Shown here: positions 22,335 through 33,653 of the stretch, in pieces
Numbering within the stretch: the stretch's first letter is position 1
Layout: the number at the start of each line of letters is the position of its first letter
Source: Solenopsis invicta
Lineage: Eukaryota; Arthropoda; Insecta; Hymenoptera; Formicidae
Direction of reading: 5' to 3'
DNA length: 64,000 nt
Assembly: GCF_016802725.1 (NCBI RefSeq)
Contig: NC_052669.1
Location: 10,811,770-10,875,769 of the forward strand
Translations under genes and position numbers: made by a program
The notes under the pieces: model-generated
What the model saw: the letters and a program-made list of their open reading frames with translations, nothing else
Database searches by the model: none
What the model was told of the DNA's origin: nothing

Positions 22335-22800
22335 ATAGAGGGTAACATAAAATATTCACTTATGCTCTCGTGGGTTGATAAAACGATTAAAACTGAGAAA
22401 AAAGTCTTTTACCATTTTTCAAAATTCGCAATAGTTATCGAAATAAAAATTAATGTAGTTGACAAATGAGCACATACTTTCCCATCCACCGCACGGCGGA
22501 ATCGTCCGTCGGTCGCTAAACTGTAGGCAGCCGCAGCAGGTAGCGCAGTGAGGTGGGTAAGACAGCCATTGCTGCTTCTCCCCTGTCATCATGCTCCTCT
22601 CATCCTGCTGCGGTTGCCTATGGTTTGGCGACAGACAGGCGGAGGGTAGGGATATGTACTCATTTGCCGATTATATTAATTTTTATCTCGGTAACTATTG
22701 CGAATTTTGAAAAATAATAAAGGACTTTTCTTTTCAGTTTTATTTGCTCTATCAATCCATGAGAGCATAAATAAATATTTTTTAACATTCTGTATATTTG
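22335..22800. mobile_element. Snapback element, CAGGGTGT group, diverged
   Basis: The arms (TCTCGTGGGTTGAT at about 22366 and its mirror at about 22750; the CCCACCGCACGGCGG region in the middle) pair over about 220 bp each. From 22801 to 23133 I see no gene. Confidence 0.7.
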
Positions 22801-23133
22801 ATGTATAATTGTAATATAAAAAATGTTTTTCCGGATACGCGTACACATCAACAATTGTTGTCAAAATATAATTGCTATTACATTGCGGATTAATATTACT
22901 TGAATATTATAGACAATATAAACTTGTCTTACACTATCAAACGTAAAAATTAAAGATAATTTTGTACCTAGATGCAAAACTAATTAGTGGACCATGTACG
23001 TTATTGACTGTAATTGTTTAATTATTCCAAAGTTGCGAGTACCGTAAAGTATGACATCGAGGTTTGCACGACCTACGAAAAGTATCATTGAAATCATTTT
23101 ATAACATGTATCATAATGGCGATATACGATATT

Positions 23134-24369
23134 ATACAGAGTGTTTTAGATTACCCGTACATCCCTTATTGCAGGATTAGATTTAATCAAAAGTATGTTC
23201 AGACAAAAGTTGTAAGGTTTTAAAAGATCTATTTATTAATCTTATTAGTTTAACCTTGGATGGTGTCGCCAAGGTCACATCAAAACACATTAACTTTTTT
23301 AAATGGAATACCTTATTTTTGATTCCAGAATCTAATAGCTGGTATTAAAAGTTTTTCAAAACTTTACAAGAAAGTTTATTTTTGTTGAATTCTTTTCGAG
23401 TTTTGAGGTTTGAAAGCTACAATGTACTGTAACTTTCAAGCATCATAACTCGGAAAGTACTCAACGAAAATAAACTTTTCTGTAAGGTTTTGGTAAGCTC
23501 TTGATACCAGCTATTAGATTTTGGAATCAAAAATAGAATGTTCTATTTAAAAAAGTTAATGTGATTTTGATGTGACCTTGACGATGCCATCCAAGGTCAA
23601 ACTAATAAGATCAATAAATAGATTTTTTGAAACCTTATAACTTTTGTTGAAACATATTTTTGATTAGACTTAATCCTGCGAAGATAAAAGGGGTGTATGT
23701 ACAGTGCGTTGCATTGATGCCTGGGTACCGATTTTAGGGACCACGTTTCTTTCTTGATTATTTTTATGTTTATGACTGAATGCTGCGGTGATCGTTGACC
23801 ATTAAACTATACTCTAACTGGAATGGGCACTAGCCGCCAGAAAACGTGACAAGAGAGAGCCATTTCGAAGGGCCACCTCTCTTTGTCAGTACAGTCACGT
23901 TAGAAAGTTTTGCAGTACCGGCACATGAGAATAGATAAACGAGCGACTTGAGCGACATACATAAATAAAACAAAAGCAAAATTGTATTATATTTTTTTAA
24001 ATATTTAAATAACTTTTTAAGTAAAAGTTAATTTCTTCCTCGTTTCCACGAATTCCGTTACATGCTGTATCAACATGAAAACAAAGAAGAAATTTAAGTG
24101 AGTAAGAATGTAAGGTGAATGCTGACGCATGCGCAGAGAATGCTTAGAAAAAGAGAGGTGGCCCCTCGCATCATACTATTTGTATCACGTTTCCCGCTTA
24201 CGGACGTTATATGGCAGTGCCCATTCCAGTTAGAGTACAGTTCAATGTCGTTGACAGCAGTATTTGGTCATGAACATAAAAATAACTAAAAAAGAAACGT
24301 GGTCCTTAAAATCGGTACCTCAGGCATCAATGCAACGCACTGTACAAGTGGTCTGAAACACCTTGTATA
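23134..24369. mobile_element. Snapback element interrupted by another TIR element
   Basis: TACAGAGTGTTTTAGATTAC at the left corresponds to GTCTGAAACACCTTGTATA at the right. Internal arms 23145-23400 and 23440-23710 are long reverse complements, for example AACCTTGGATGGTGTCGCCA and its mirror. The right end was split by the element at 23702-24342. Confidence 0.75.
23702..24342. mobile_element. TIR element (CAGTGCGTTGC ends), TA target
   Basis: Inverted ends of about 150 bp starting CAGTGCGTTGCATTGATGCC, flanked by TA on both sides. No transposase. Ends and target fit a Tc1/mariner-type MITE. From 24370 to 24817 I see no gene. Confidence 0.75.
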
Positions 24370-25160
24370 TGCTCATCTTTACCGTGGTAAAATTCTCCAT
24401 TGAGAAAATGTAGATCTTGCAGGCGCTGAAGAAAATAGGTTGAAGAGTCTTTTGCATTATAAACAGAAGCATTTTTTGCAATTTGGGAGATGTTTCGTAC
24501 CAAAGACTACTATAGCTGCAATGCTTCAGTGATACGTTAACTAAATTTTGTAATTAAGTATTAGATAATAATTATTATGGAAAATTTGTCATCTTACATT
24601 TTATCGCGTGTTTGAAGACTGTGATCTATCAGCTTTTGTCCCTCAAAACTGAGGCAAAATAGATGAATCAGTTGACTAAGGACATAAAATACATACCTCA
24701 CTACTACTAAAACATGGGCGTTCTGCTGCGTAATCTCCAGTATGAAAAATGTAATACTTTAATTTCTCGTACATGTGTTTTCTTATACAATTTTTAAGTG
24801 AAATATGCAATTATATATATAGGATGTCCCAGACCAATGTATACAGATTATTACGATGAGGTACAAGGCAACGAGATAAATAAAAAATTAATACTTTTTT
24901 GCGATATTTGTAATAATTTTCGAATAATAAAATATTAAAGTCAGCCGAATAAGAGCGCGCGCAGAGACAGCAGTTGCTCGTCTGAGCCGTAAGACCGCCT
25001 ACTGCGACCCGATTGTAAGCGACGGTAAATAGCACGCGACGAGGGGAAGGATAACTTGGCACCGCACCGCTCCCTCATGCCCCCGCACCGTACCGTGGCT
25101 TGCGGTCCTATGACCTATGGCTCAGGCGAGCGACTGCTTGTCTCTCTGTGCGCTCTTATT

Positions 25161-25168
25161 CGTCTGAC
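25161..25168. other. hAT target-site duplication, left
   Basis: CGTCTGAC, repeated exactly at 52246-52253. Confidence 0.9.
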
Positions 25169-25518
25169 CAGGGGCGAATTAACAAATTTGTCGCCCCTAG
25201 GCCGTTTATACACTGCCGCCTTCCCTCTCCACATTTCTTGGATAATTCATGCAGATAAAAAGAATTAAGTGTATAGCTCTGATTAATCTCTAATACATAT
25301 TTGTAAATTATCAAAACGTAAATAATTGTATTTATTGATTGTTGATATTATGTACATTCTATATTTTCCTATGTTATTTTGTAAGAATTTTTTATTATAT
25401 TTTAATATAATATATTTACCGATATCACAAGTGATAATGTAAGGAATGTACGTAAACAAAAGATTCAATTATTAACACAGCTTTTATTTTAATTTAAACA
25501 TGAAATAGAATAAATTAG

Positions 25519-27795
25519 ACGACTTTGCGTCTCGATTTTTCTTTTGCAAAATCATTTATAATGTCGTTAAAGTCTAAACTATTTAGAATATCTAATTCTA
25601 TACAGAGGACAGCTAGAGTATTGAGTCGGTCTTCTAACATAGTTGATCAAAGATAATTTTTTATACGTCGCAAGAAAGAGAATAAACGCTCGGCTGTGCA
25701 GTTTGCTATGGGAATGCACACATACATCCGTAATGCTACGTCAATATTAGGATAAAGATCCCGCAAATTTTTTTCATACATCCATTTGCAAAGCTGAAGT
25801 GGTGTCTTCGGAATTAGATTATCTTTATCTACATTAATATGTCCTTTAAAATGTAGCAGTTCACCCAATAACGAGTCCTCTAAATCATTTGGATATCGAC
25901 TAAGTAGAATCTTTCCCTCTTCTTCCAATTGGACGGTGGTGAGCTGATTTATTTTCGATTTTGCAGTAAATGGTTGATCGAATTGTGCATACGCAATTTG
26001 TCTTTTAATTAATTCACAACGTAATTGGTCAATAATAACCAGAAATGTATTTCTTTTAAAGTGGTCGCTACCAGTTACATTTAATATTTCATTAGGTTCC
26101 TCGTCATGGTGAAGTATCCTCTTTCTTTTTCTTTGAGTATCAAACTCATAAGTTTTGACACTAGATTTATTAAGAGCTTTATCTTCAAATAATTTGAATT
26201 GTTCCCGAGTAGTTCCCATAAGTGTTATAAGGGAGTTATACAACTCAACAACAGTACTTAAATCAATATTGACTTTCTGCAGTAACTTATTTGTTGCATT
26301 TAAACGATCTAACAAGAAGCTCCAAAACATAGCCATGAATGCTGTTTCAAGTCGTTCTAGTCGTAAACGCAAGGCTTTTGCTTCATTTCTGGTAGATGTC
26401 TTCTGAGTTAAATCCTGTTCTAATGTTATGATAGCGTTCAGGATTAGCGAGACCAAGACTCCATCAGAGCTTTACAAGCATCATCACGTGCAGACAAACG
26501 TGTTTGAGAAAGACTTTTCAATGAAACATTGCTTGATGTTGAGGCATCTGAAGAATTTTTTTGTAGGACCTCCCATTGATATGTCGAAGCTGTAAAGAAA
26601 TTGTATAATAACTGAAGTAAGCTGAAAAATGATGTTGCTTCGGGACAGCACTCAGCAGCACAAGTTCCGACCAGGTTTAAAGAATGTGCAGAACATGGAG
26701 CATACTCAGCCAGTGGATTTACGTTCTTGATTCTGAAGTCCTGAATATATACTTAACATGTTACTGGCATTGTCGTATGATTGACCACGGCAGTCATTAA
26801 TATCTAACTTGTAAATTTCTAGTGTTTTAATTACAGCATTAAATATATCTTCCGCTTTGTGGCCAGTGTTAGGAATAAATTTGATGAAACGTTCAACTGG
26901 CGAGCCATTCTTATTTACATAACGCACGACAAAAGAAAGCTGGTCAATATGAGACATGTCAGGTGTAGAGTCTACAATGATGGAAAAGTACTTTGCATCT
27001 CTAATTTTGTTAATAATCTTTGAAACGACTTTGCGAGCAATTATCTGGATAAATTTATTACAAACTGTTGAAGATAAATAAAAAGTATGTCCACGACCTG
27101 GGTTACCAACCTTCTTAATGTGATTTGCTAGAAACAAATCATATCTAGCAATTACCTACAGTAACATCCATATAATTTCCATTTTGATCCTATCCAAAAT
27201 TTTCATCATGGCCCCTAAAAGGTAGACCTCTTGAAGCAAGTGTTTTTATCACTACTACTACTCTATGAAGAACTTTTCTCGAGTAGATCATTTCTTCATT
27301 TAGTTGTTGGATCAAATATTTATCTATTCTACCTAACACAGTTTCTCTTTTCATCAAATCAAGAATGCATGTCTTGTGATTATTAGAATTTTCATGTTCC
27401 GTTAGACGTTCTGAAGCATTTTTCCAGTCGTTGAAGCCTTTCATACTAAGTACTGAATGTTGTGTTGTTTTTCTTTGGAATAAACAACATGTACCACAAA
27501 AAACGCGTCCCATGCTCTCAGAGTAAACCAACCACGATCGTGGCTGAAGTTCTCCATTTGCAAGCTTTCTATTAAAAATATTTTTTGTAAGCATTCGAGT
27601 CTTATCTGTGTACTGTCGTTTTGATTTAGAAAAGTCAGTATTCTTGTTTTGCTCATATCCATGCATGGCCACATAATCTCGAGTATAATCATTAATAAGC
27701 CACGCGACAGGATCATTTGGCAAAATTTGGTCTGCATCACGTACAACGGTCTCATTATTTACTGATTTCTAAAATACAAATATTTTCTATTTTTT
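25519..27795 (-). pseudogene. hAT transposase, 3' part (downstream of the Gypsy insertion)
   Basis: Minus-strand continuation of the gene that starts at 34978. In order it contains a TTF-type zinc finger region (RVFCGTCCLFQRK and an H...H downstream, 27190-27735), the first catalytic region IIVDSTPDMSHIDQLSFVVR, the second CRGQSYDNASNM (26706-27137), an insertion domain (CSAHSLNLVGTCAAECC near 26660) and the C-terminal dimerisation block NCTAERLFSFLRRIKNYL (about 25650). Breaks include a stop near 27188, frame changes near 27140, 26710 and 26460, and a TGA at about 25645 where the next residues (STMLEDRLNTLAVL) continue in the same frame to a final stop near 25520. Family knowledge: ZMYM1-like and DUF4371-containing hAT proteins. 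It is dead in several ways. Confidence 0.85.
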
Positions 27796-28872
27796 TGTAA
27801 CGTTGCCGATTTTCTCTCTCGCGGACTAGCTCGTCGGAGCGGTGCGATTGAAAGGGCTCGCGCGGGAAGCGGAGGAAAGAGTCGGACGTGCGTAAATAAT
27901 GAGTCGGCGGTATGTGCGTGTGCTAGAGTTTTACACGTGCTTTTTATTTTACGACGTTCAAATGGGTACAGATGCTTGTTGCGCGCGGATGGACAAAATA
28001 CAGGAATTTAGAACGGCGCGCAAACGGACAAAATACAAGAATTTAGAACGGCGCGCGGACGGACAGATTTCGGTGAACGCGGCTATTTACAGTTTTCAGT
28101 ATGTACAGATGCTTCGCGAGGTGTCGCCAGGCGACGGGACGCGAGCGATGCTCGGATGCGGGCGCGGCTTTCCCGCGGTGTCGCGACGCGCGTAGGGCGG
28201 AGCTTCGCGATGTGATGTGGCAACGCGCGAATCGGTAGGGCGACCGCGGCCGCGTGCGGGCCGATGATGATGGCGGCTGGGATGCCACGAAACGCGCCGA
28301 GTACCTCGGCCGAAATCCCGTGTCAGCGATTCCGCTTGGTTGCGTTTCGTGGCGGAGCGGAATGTAACCGCGGCTCGGGAGCTGATCGGGGGTCCTCCCC
28401 TCGCCAAGGACCTTGACGAGAGTTGGACGCTCGGGCTCGAGAGAATGCGGAGGATGAGGAGCGGTGCGGAAATCTGCGGAGTACCTCCGCCGTAGCCAAG
28501 CAACCTTCGACCACTTCTATTCCCGGGATTGTCAGGCGCAGCGGATCAGCGGGTGATGCTGGCTGACGAGAAACAGGTGCCTTTTTCGGAGCACGCGGCC
28601 CTATATATACCCGGCGACTCCGTTTGCCTCCGTCATTTTCGGCGCTTGACGGCGGGGTCGCCGGAGTGGGGCGAACGCGCGCTCCCTCGCATGCGCGTGC
28701 GCGCCGACTTGACGCGCGCGATGGACCGACACGATCTTAGTGCGCGAAGTTTCTGTTAACTTTTATATTTGGGTGCCCGAGGCACCCCCGGTTATAACCC
28801 GGCGGCTCTCTTTCTCCGGCTGTCGGTGGCCGGGGACGATGCATCGTATTTTCGGGGGTGTGCATCGTTACA
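27796..28872 (-). repeat. 3' LTR of the Gypsy element
   Basis: Minus-strand LTR from TGTAACGATGCACACC (28872) to GGCAACGTTACA (27796). It carries a TATATATA box (about 28603-28610), a tandem copy of a unit near ATTTAGAACGGCGCGC (28010-28060), and many GC-rich open frames that are not genes. Confidence 0.93.
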
Positions 28873-28888
28873 TCACCCCCCTCCTAAC
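28873..28888 (-). promoter_or_regulatory. Polypurine tract
   Basis: Immediately upstream of the 3' LTR, the minus strand reads TTAGGAGGGGGGTGA, a purine run at the place where plus-strand DNA synthesis is primed. Confidence 0.75.
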
Positions 28889-28913
28889 AAGTGCCTGAAT
28901 TCGAGGCACATTA

Positions 28914-29411
28914 TTATGTCTCTCGGGGAGGCAGCTCTCGGATCCGGCGGACGCTTCCGTTATGGTTGAACCGGATGTGCCATCGTTTCCCGCCTTGTCG
29001 CGTTTTCCACTCGCGTGCTGAGTGGGCGGCGAAGTGGGGCACCTCCACGATTAAGCCGTGCTCGACCTCGACTGGGATGGGTGGCGGTGGCAGCGGTCCC
29101 ATTACTCGTGCCGGCTCCAACGTCGGGCGAGATTGTGATGCCCGTCGTGGTGGTTGACGAGGTTTAGGTCGTGCCGTTGGCGGGTTCAGCAACCAGGCCC
29201 TCTTTACTTCGTTGCGGCGGTCTGACGGTTGTCGTAGTCGGCCGTTTCGTTGCCCGACGATCGGGTGGCGGTTTGCCTCTACGGCAGCAGTAGCTGGCGG
29301 TTGGCTGGTCCGCAAGGAATCCCATGCCGGGTCGATTGCCGGGTCGTAACCCTCTGTTTCGCCGAGCAGACGATTAATCTCGTCGACGATATCGCGCTCT
29401 GTGCGTTCCAT
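28914..29411 (-). CDS. Third ORF of the Gypsy element, unknown
   Basis: 165 codons between pol and the 3' LTR, starting MERTERDIVDEINRLLGETE. The middle is rich in proline and arginine (about residues 55-115), followed by a PLPPPPIPVEVEHG stretch and a tail rich in basic residues. I see no signal peptide, membrane segment or glycosylation pattern, so it does not look like an env. The position corresponds to env or accessory genes in other Gypsy elements. It is in one piece, with normal GC for this element. Function unknown; a nucleic-acid-binding or regulatory role is only a guess from composition. Confidence 0.6.
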   Translation of the reverse strand: MERTERDIVDEINRLLGETEGYDPAIDPAWDSLRTSQPPATAAVEANRHPIVGQRNGRLRQPSDRRNEVKRAWLLNPPTARPKPRQPPRRASQSRPTLEPARVMGPLPPPPIPVEVEHGLIVEVPHFAAHSAREWKTRQGGKRWHIRFNHNGSVRRIRELPPRET

Positions 29412-29481
29412 GTCGCTGGGACAGTCGGTTCGCTAGTGGCGAGCTGTGTTTCTTGTCGAATTTAACGGCTGACCTCCCCTC

Positions 29482-32400
29482 CTATTCCTCGTCGTCCTTC
29501 TCGTCCCCGGTGTTTTGGTTTGGCGTGTTGTCATTTTCCGGCGGAGCGTCGGTATCATCTCCGGAGTCGGTCTCGCTTTCGGTCTCCCCTCTCTGGCCCT
29601 CGGTGCGTGGTGCTGGTTTGAGATGCTGTATGTGTACGTGTCGAGTCCACCGCCCGCGTCGGTCGCGTAGGTCAACAATCACGGGCGAGATGATTTTGCG
29701 TATTTCGAGGGGGCCTTGAAATTTCGGAGCGAGCTTGGCGTTAAACGCGTCGGCTTTGTTCGAGAGTGGGTGGTCTCGTTTCCACACCCATTCCTCGATC
29801 TGCGGTCGCCAGGCGCGGCGTCGGAGATCGTAATGTTTTTGCTGGCGTTGGAATGCGCGCGCTAGGTGTATCCGCACGAGTTCGTGTGCTTTCTCGAGGT
29901 AGCGGCGTGTGGTATCCGGAGGCGGGGCCGGTTGCGGCGGGGCTTCGTTGTTGAGCGCGGGGGTAACTAGTTCTCGCCCGAAATTGACGAAGGCGGGCGT
30001 ATACCCGGTTGCCTCGTGCCGCGCCGTATTGTAAGCCATTTGTAACTCGGGTATTCGTTCGTCCCAGTTTCGGTGATCGCGGTCGACGTACTGGGCGATC
30101 ATTGTTTTGATTGTTCTGTTTGTGCGTTCGACTGGATTACAATGCGGCGCGTACGTCGGCGTGCATACATGGCGGACGCGGTAGGCGGTGAGCAGTTCGC
30201 TCAGCTGCTTTGACTTAAGTTGGGTCCCGTTATCGGATATGATGCTCTCCGGGCATCCGTGGCGGAGGATGACCTGTTCCGCGATGGCGCGGGTGACGGC
30301 AGGCGCGGTTGCTCGGCGGAGGGGGCGCATTTCGACCCATTTCGAGAAACGATCCTGCATATTCAGTAGCCAGGTGTGGCCTTGTTTGGAGCGAGGGAGG
30401 GGCCCTACCAGGTCTAGCGTTACTTGTTGCCAGGGGCGGTCCACGTGCGTTGCGTGCAGGTTCCCGGCGGTCCGGCGTTGGTCTACCTTGTGTCGGAGGC
30501 AGTTCTCGCACTTACGTACGTACGTTGCGATCTCGCGGAACATGCCCGGCCAATAGTACGAGCGGACTATCCGAGTGATGGTCTTGGCCACGCCGAAGTG
30601 GCCGGCGGTCGCGTCGTCGTGATTCCGGCTTAGGATTTCCGCTCGCTCGTGTCGCGGTACGCAGCGTTTCCACTGGCTACCTGCGGGTATCTCGGCGAAG
30701 TCCAGGCTATGCTGGACGTGTCGGTATAACTTTCCCTCACGGAGGGTGAAGTCGGGCAGGGCGGCCGGGTCGTTTTGCACGGTTTGCAGCGTGCGCCGGT
30801 ACCAGCGATCGGCGGGGGCGTTCTCCGCGGCGGCGGCGGTAGGCTGGCGTGACAGCGCGTCGGCGACGCGGTTTAGGGCCCCTTTACGGTACTTGATCTC
30901 CATGTCGTGTTGTTGTATTTCGAATGCCCATTGACCGAGGCGTCCGGTCGGCGCGTCAAGCTTTTGTAGCCACCGTAGCGATTGGTGGTGGGTGATGACC
31001 GTAAAGGGGTATTCCTCGAGGTACTCCCGCATCCGCCGTATTCCCCAGGTCACGGCTAAGCATTCCAGCTCGGTGGCGCTATAATTTCTTTCGGCCGGAT
31101 TTAATGTGCGACTCGCGTACGCGATGACCCGTTCTCCTTCGGGGAAAAATTGAGTCAGTACGGCCCCGAGTCCGGTGTTACTTGCGTCGGTTTGGAGGAA
31201 GAAGCGTCGCGAAAAATCTGGGCAGGTCAGGACGGGTGCGGAGGTGAGTGTGTCCTTTAGTTTTTGAAATGCGGCTTCCTCGTCGGCGCTCCATTTCCAG
31301 CGCGCGCGTTTCTTTGTGAGCGCGGTCAACGGGGCGGCCACGGTGGCAAAGTCGCGGATGAATCGTCGGTACCATGAGGCGATGCCCAAGAATTGCCGTA
31401 TCTGTTTAACGGTGGTTGGGGCTGGCCAGTCTGTGATGGCCTTAACCTTCTCCGGGTCGGTCTGGATACTATTTTGGCCGACTATATGTCCGAGGTATTT
31501 CAATTGTCCTACGCAAAATCGGCACTTATCGGGATTTAGGCGTAGGTTTGCCTCGCGGAGTCGTCGGAAAACCTCACGTAGCGTGCGGAGATGTTCGTCG
31601 AACGTAGGGCTGATAACGATAATATCGTCTAAGTATACGAAGACCCGTGGTTCGAGATCGGGGCCCAGGACGGTGTCCAGTAAGCGCTGGAACGTAGCCA
31701 GTGCCGAGTGGAGGCCGAACGGCATTACGGTAAACTGGTACAGCCCCTTCCCCGGCACGGTGAACGCGGTCACGGGTCGGCTTTCGGCGGTCAGCGGGAC
31801 CTGCCAGTACCCGTGGCGTAGGTCGAGTGTCGAAAGAAATGCCGCGTCGCGTAATTTATCGAGCGTGGCCGGGGAGGGGGTAGGCATCAGGTTCGGTGGC
31901 GTCGTTGACGCGGCGGAAGTCGATGCAGAATCGATACTTCCCGTCCTTCTTACGGACGATCACGACCGGGGAGCTCCAGGGGCTCTGTGACTTTTCGATT
32001 ACCCCTTCCTGCAGCATTGCGTCGACTTCGGTGTTTATGACCGCCTGCATGGGTTTCGCGGCCGGTAGCGCTGTTTGATCGGAGCGCGGCCCGGTTTGAG
32101 CCGGATTGCGTGCTGGGCTAGCGGTGTCGGTCCGGAGACTTCGTCGAATAACAGTAGTTCGCGGGACAGGAAGGTTTTCAGCGTGGCTGTTTCCGTCGCG
32201 GTCAGCGGTGACGCTTTTTGCGTGACGGCGGCGTTCGGTCCGCGGTAGCGTGGCTGTGTTGGCGGTGGAGGAAGCGATGCTCCGATTTTGGCCCACGCGT
32301 CGATGCCGAGGAGTAGCGCTGTGCTCATGTTCGGCATTATGCAAAAACGGTGGCGGAATTGGCGGTGTCCGATGCGGATCGCGAGATGGATGTGGCCGGG

Positions 32401-32745
32401 CAAGTCTACCGGTTGTCCGTCAGCGAGCTGCACGGAGTTTGGTTCGTGCTGCACGCGGAAGCCGAGTTCCGTGGCGAGTCGCACGGTTGCCTGGTTCACG
32501 AACGATACTTCTGATCCGGAGTCGATTAATGCCAGGACGGTTCGGTCGCGGATTCGGACGGTAAGGTGCGGCCGGGGCAGGAATCTTACTCGGAGGACCG
32601 GGGAGCGGCCGGGGATTCGCCGGTCCTGGTCTCGTTTCCCGGAGGCGGATGACAGTATGCCATCCTTGCCGCATTGCGAGCAGAATTTTCGCGGTGGCCG
32701 GCGGCAGTCGAAACGAGTGTGACCTCGTTGTTTGCAGCGCCAGCA
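29482..32745 (-). pseudogene. Gypsy pro-pol, two frame changes
   Basis: Encodes, in order: protease with ALIDSGSEVSFV (about 32530), a divergent DSG in place of DTG; reverse transcriptase with FCIDFRRVND, HGYWQVPL and the YLDD active site in VYLDDIIV (about 31640); RNase H with LQTDASNTGLGAVL; and integrase with the HHCC zinc region (HDDATAGHFG ... CENC), DLVGPLP, SDNGTQ and the E in NPVERTN. The frame with the zinc knuckle and protease runs to about 32035. The next about 170 bp, including FRRVND, are in a neighbouring frame (to 31856). Then the original frame resumes and is open from 31887 to 29482. The two shifts cancel. Either they are real inactivating changes or assembly errors. Confidence 0.88.
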
Positions 32746-33653
32746 ACATTCGGCGCGGTCGTACGTGGTGGCGGCGGCGGTGGTTTCGCGGTTCTTGGTT
32801 TGGGCGGCGCGTAACGCCCGGCAGCTTTCTTGTACATGCGTTCGAGTTCGGCGGTGCGTTGAAGCAGGTCGGTCGGACTACGGATGTCGTCGCGTCGGAT
32901 GTGTAGCTGGTACTCCGGTTTCATGTTATCATAGAGTTGATCGATTCGGCCATTGATCGAAAACCCTCCGGCGCGTCGCATCAAGGCGAGACTTGCGGTA
33001 GCGTAACGGTGATACGGCTCGTCGGGCTTCTGCACGCGGTCGCGCAACTCGCGGATTAGGTGGCTGCGGTACCGCGGCGGTAGGTAGGTCGCCTTAAAGT
33101 CCTCCAAAAAATCGGACCAATCGCCCCAATTTTCTCGTGAATTCCGCAGCCAGAGTAACGCGTCTCCTTTCAGGAGTTCTGATAACCCTAGCAGCAGCTG
33201 GTGTTCGGAGAACCCGTACCCAGTCCGTAGCTCTTCGACTCGCTCCAGGAATCCCCATGGGTCCTTGCCGTCGAATTGTATTCCCCACTTTCTCATTTGA
33301 CTCATGGTCTTGGCGGGGGACAGGTCATCGTCACCAAGGGTGGCCGGAGTGGTGTGATTGAGCGTCAATCGCGGTGGGCGGAAAAGAGGCGCGGGTGCGG
33401 CGTGGGTCAGCGACGGCCCGGGCTTAGTCGGGGGAGCTGCGGGGGCCGTGGCGTTTGTGGGCGCGCGGTATTCGTCCGGGTTTTCGTCGACGTATCGACT
33501 CATCCTTTGCCGGAGGGTGTCGAGGGTACCTTCGGTGTCGAGACCAACCGATTCCATCTCGATAACTAGTTCTTCTTTGCGGATCTCATATATCCAGCTC
33601 TTTGTTTCGGCGGACTTTCCTCCCTTCCGGTCTTGTCCCTGTTCGGGCGCCAT
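32586..33653 (-). CDS. Gypsy gag
   Basis: Structural capsid protein of the retrotransposon. It starts MAPEQGQDRKGGKS, directly next to the 5' LTR, so its first codons are the primer-binding site. Residues about 25-55 (EELVIEMESVGLDTEGTLDT) resemble a SAP-like motif. The capsid domain lies at about 125-270 (WGFLERVEEL, LLWLRNSREN, FKATYLPPRY). The frame then passes through a run of prolines (CCG repeats, about 32780). The CCHC zinc knuckle CWRCKQRGHTRFDC is found in another frame at about 32745-32700, together with the protease. So a slip in the CCG run or a programmed frameshift separates this ORF from the knuckle. The last about 40 residues in this frame are probably not native. Confidence 0.85.
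   Translation of the reverse strand: MAPEQGQDRKGGKSAETKSWIYEIRKEELVIEMESVGLDTEGTLDTLRQRMSRYVDENPDEYRAPTNATAPAAPPTKPGPSLTHAAPAPLFRPPRLTLNHTTPATLGDDDLSPAKTMSQMRKWGIQFDGKDPWGFLERVEELRTGYGFSEHQLLLGLSELLKGDALLWLRNSRENWGDWSDFLEDFKATYLPPRYRSHLIRELRDRVQKPDEPYHRYATASLALMRRAGGFSINGRIDQLYDNMKPEYQLHIRRDDIRSPTDLLQRTAELERMYKKAAGRYAPPKPRTAKPPPPPPRTTAPNVAGAANNEVTLVSTAAGHRENSARNAARMAYCHPPPGNETRTGESPAAPRSSE
33635..33652 (-). promoter_or_regulatory. Primer-binding site, tRNA-Lys
   Basis: One base after the 5' LTR the minus strand reads TGGCGCCCGAACAGGGAC, which is the complement of the 3' 18 bases of tRNA-Lys as known from tRNA-Lys3-primed retroelements. It overlaps the gag start codon. Confidence 0.9.

Noticed and set aside
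28043..28759. GC-rich open frames in both LTRs (for example 28096-28503 and 33954-34361)
   Set aside because: They lie on LTR sequence, appear on both strands and contain no domain; long frames are expected in GC-rich DNA.
28914..29411. env gene of the Gypsy element
   Set aside because: There is no signal peptide, transmembrane helix or cleavage site; composition argues against a glycoprotein.
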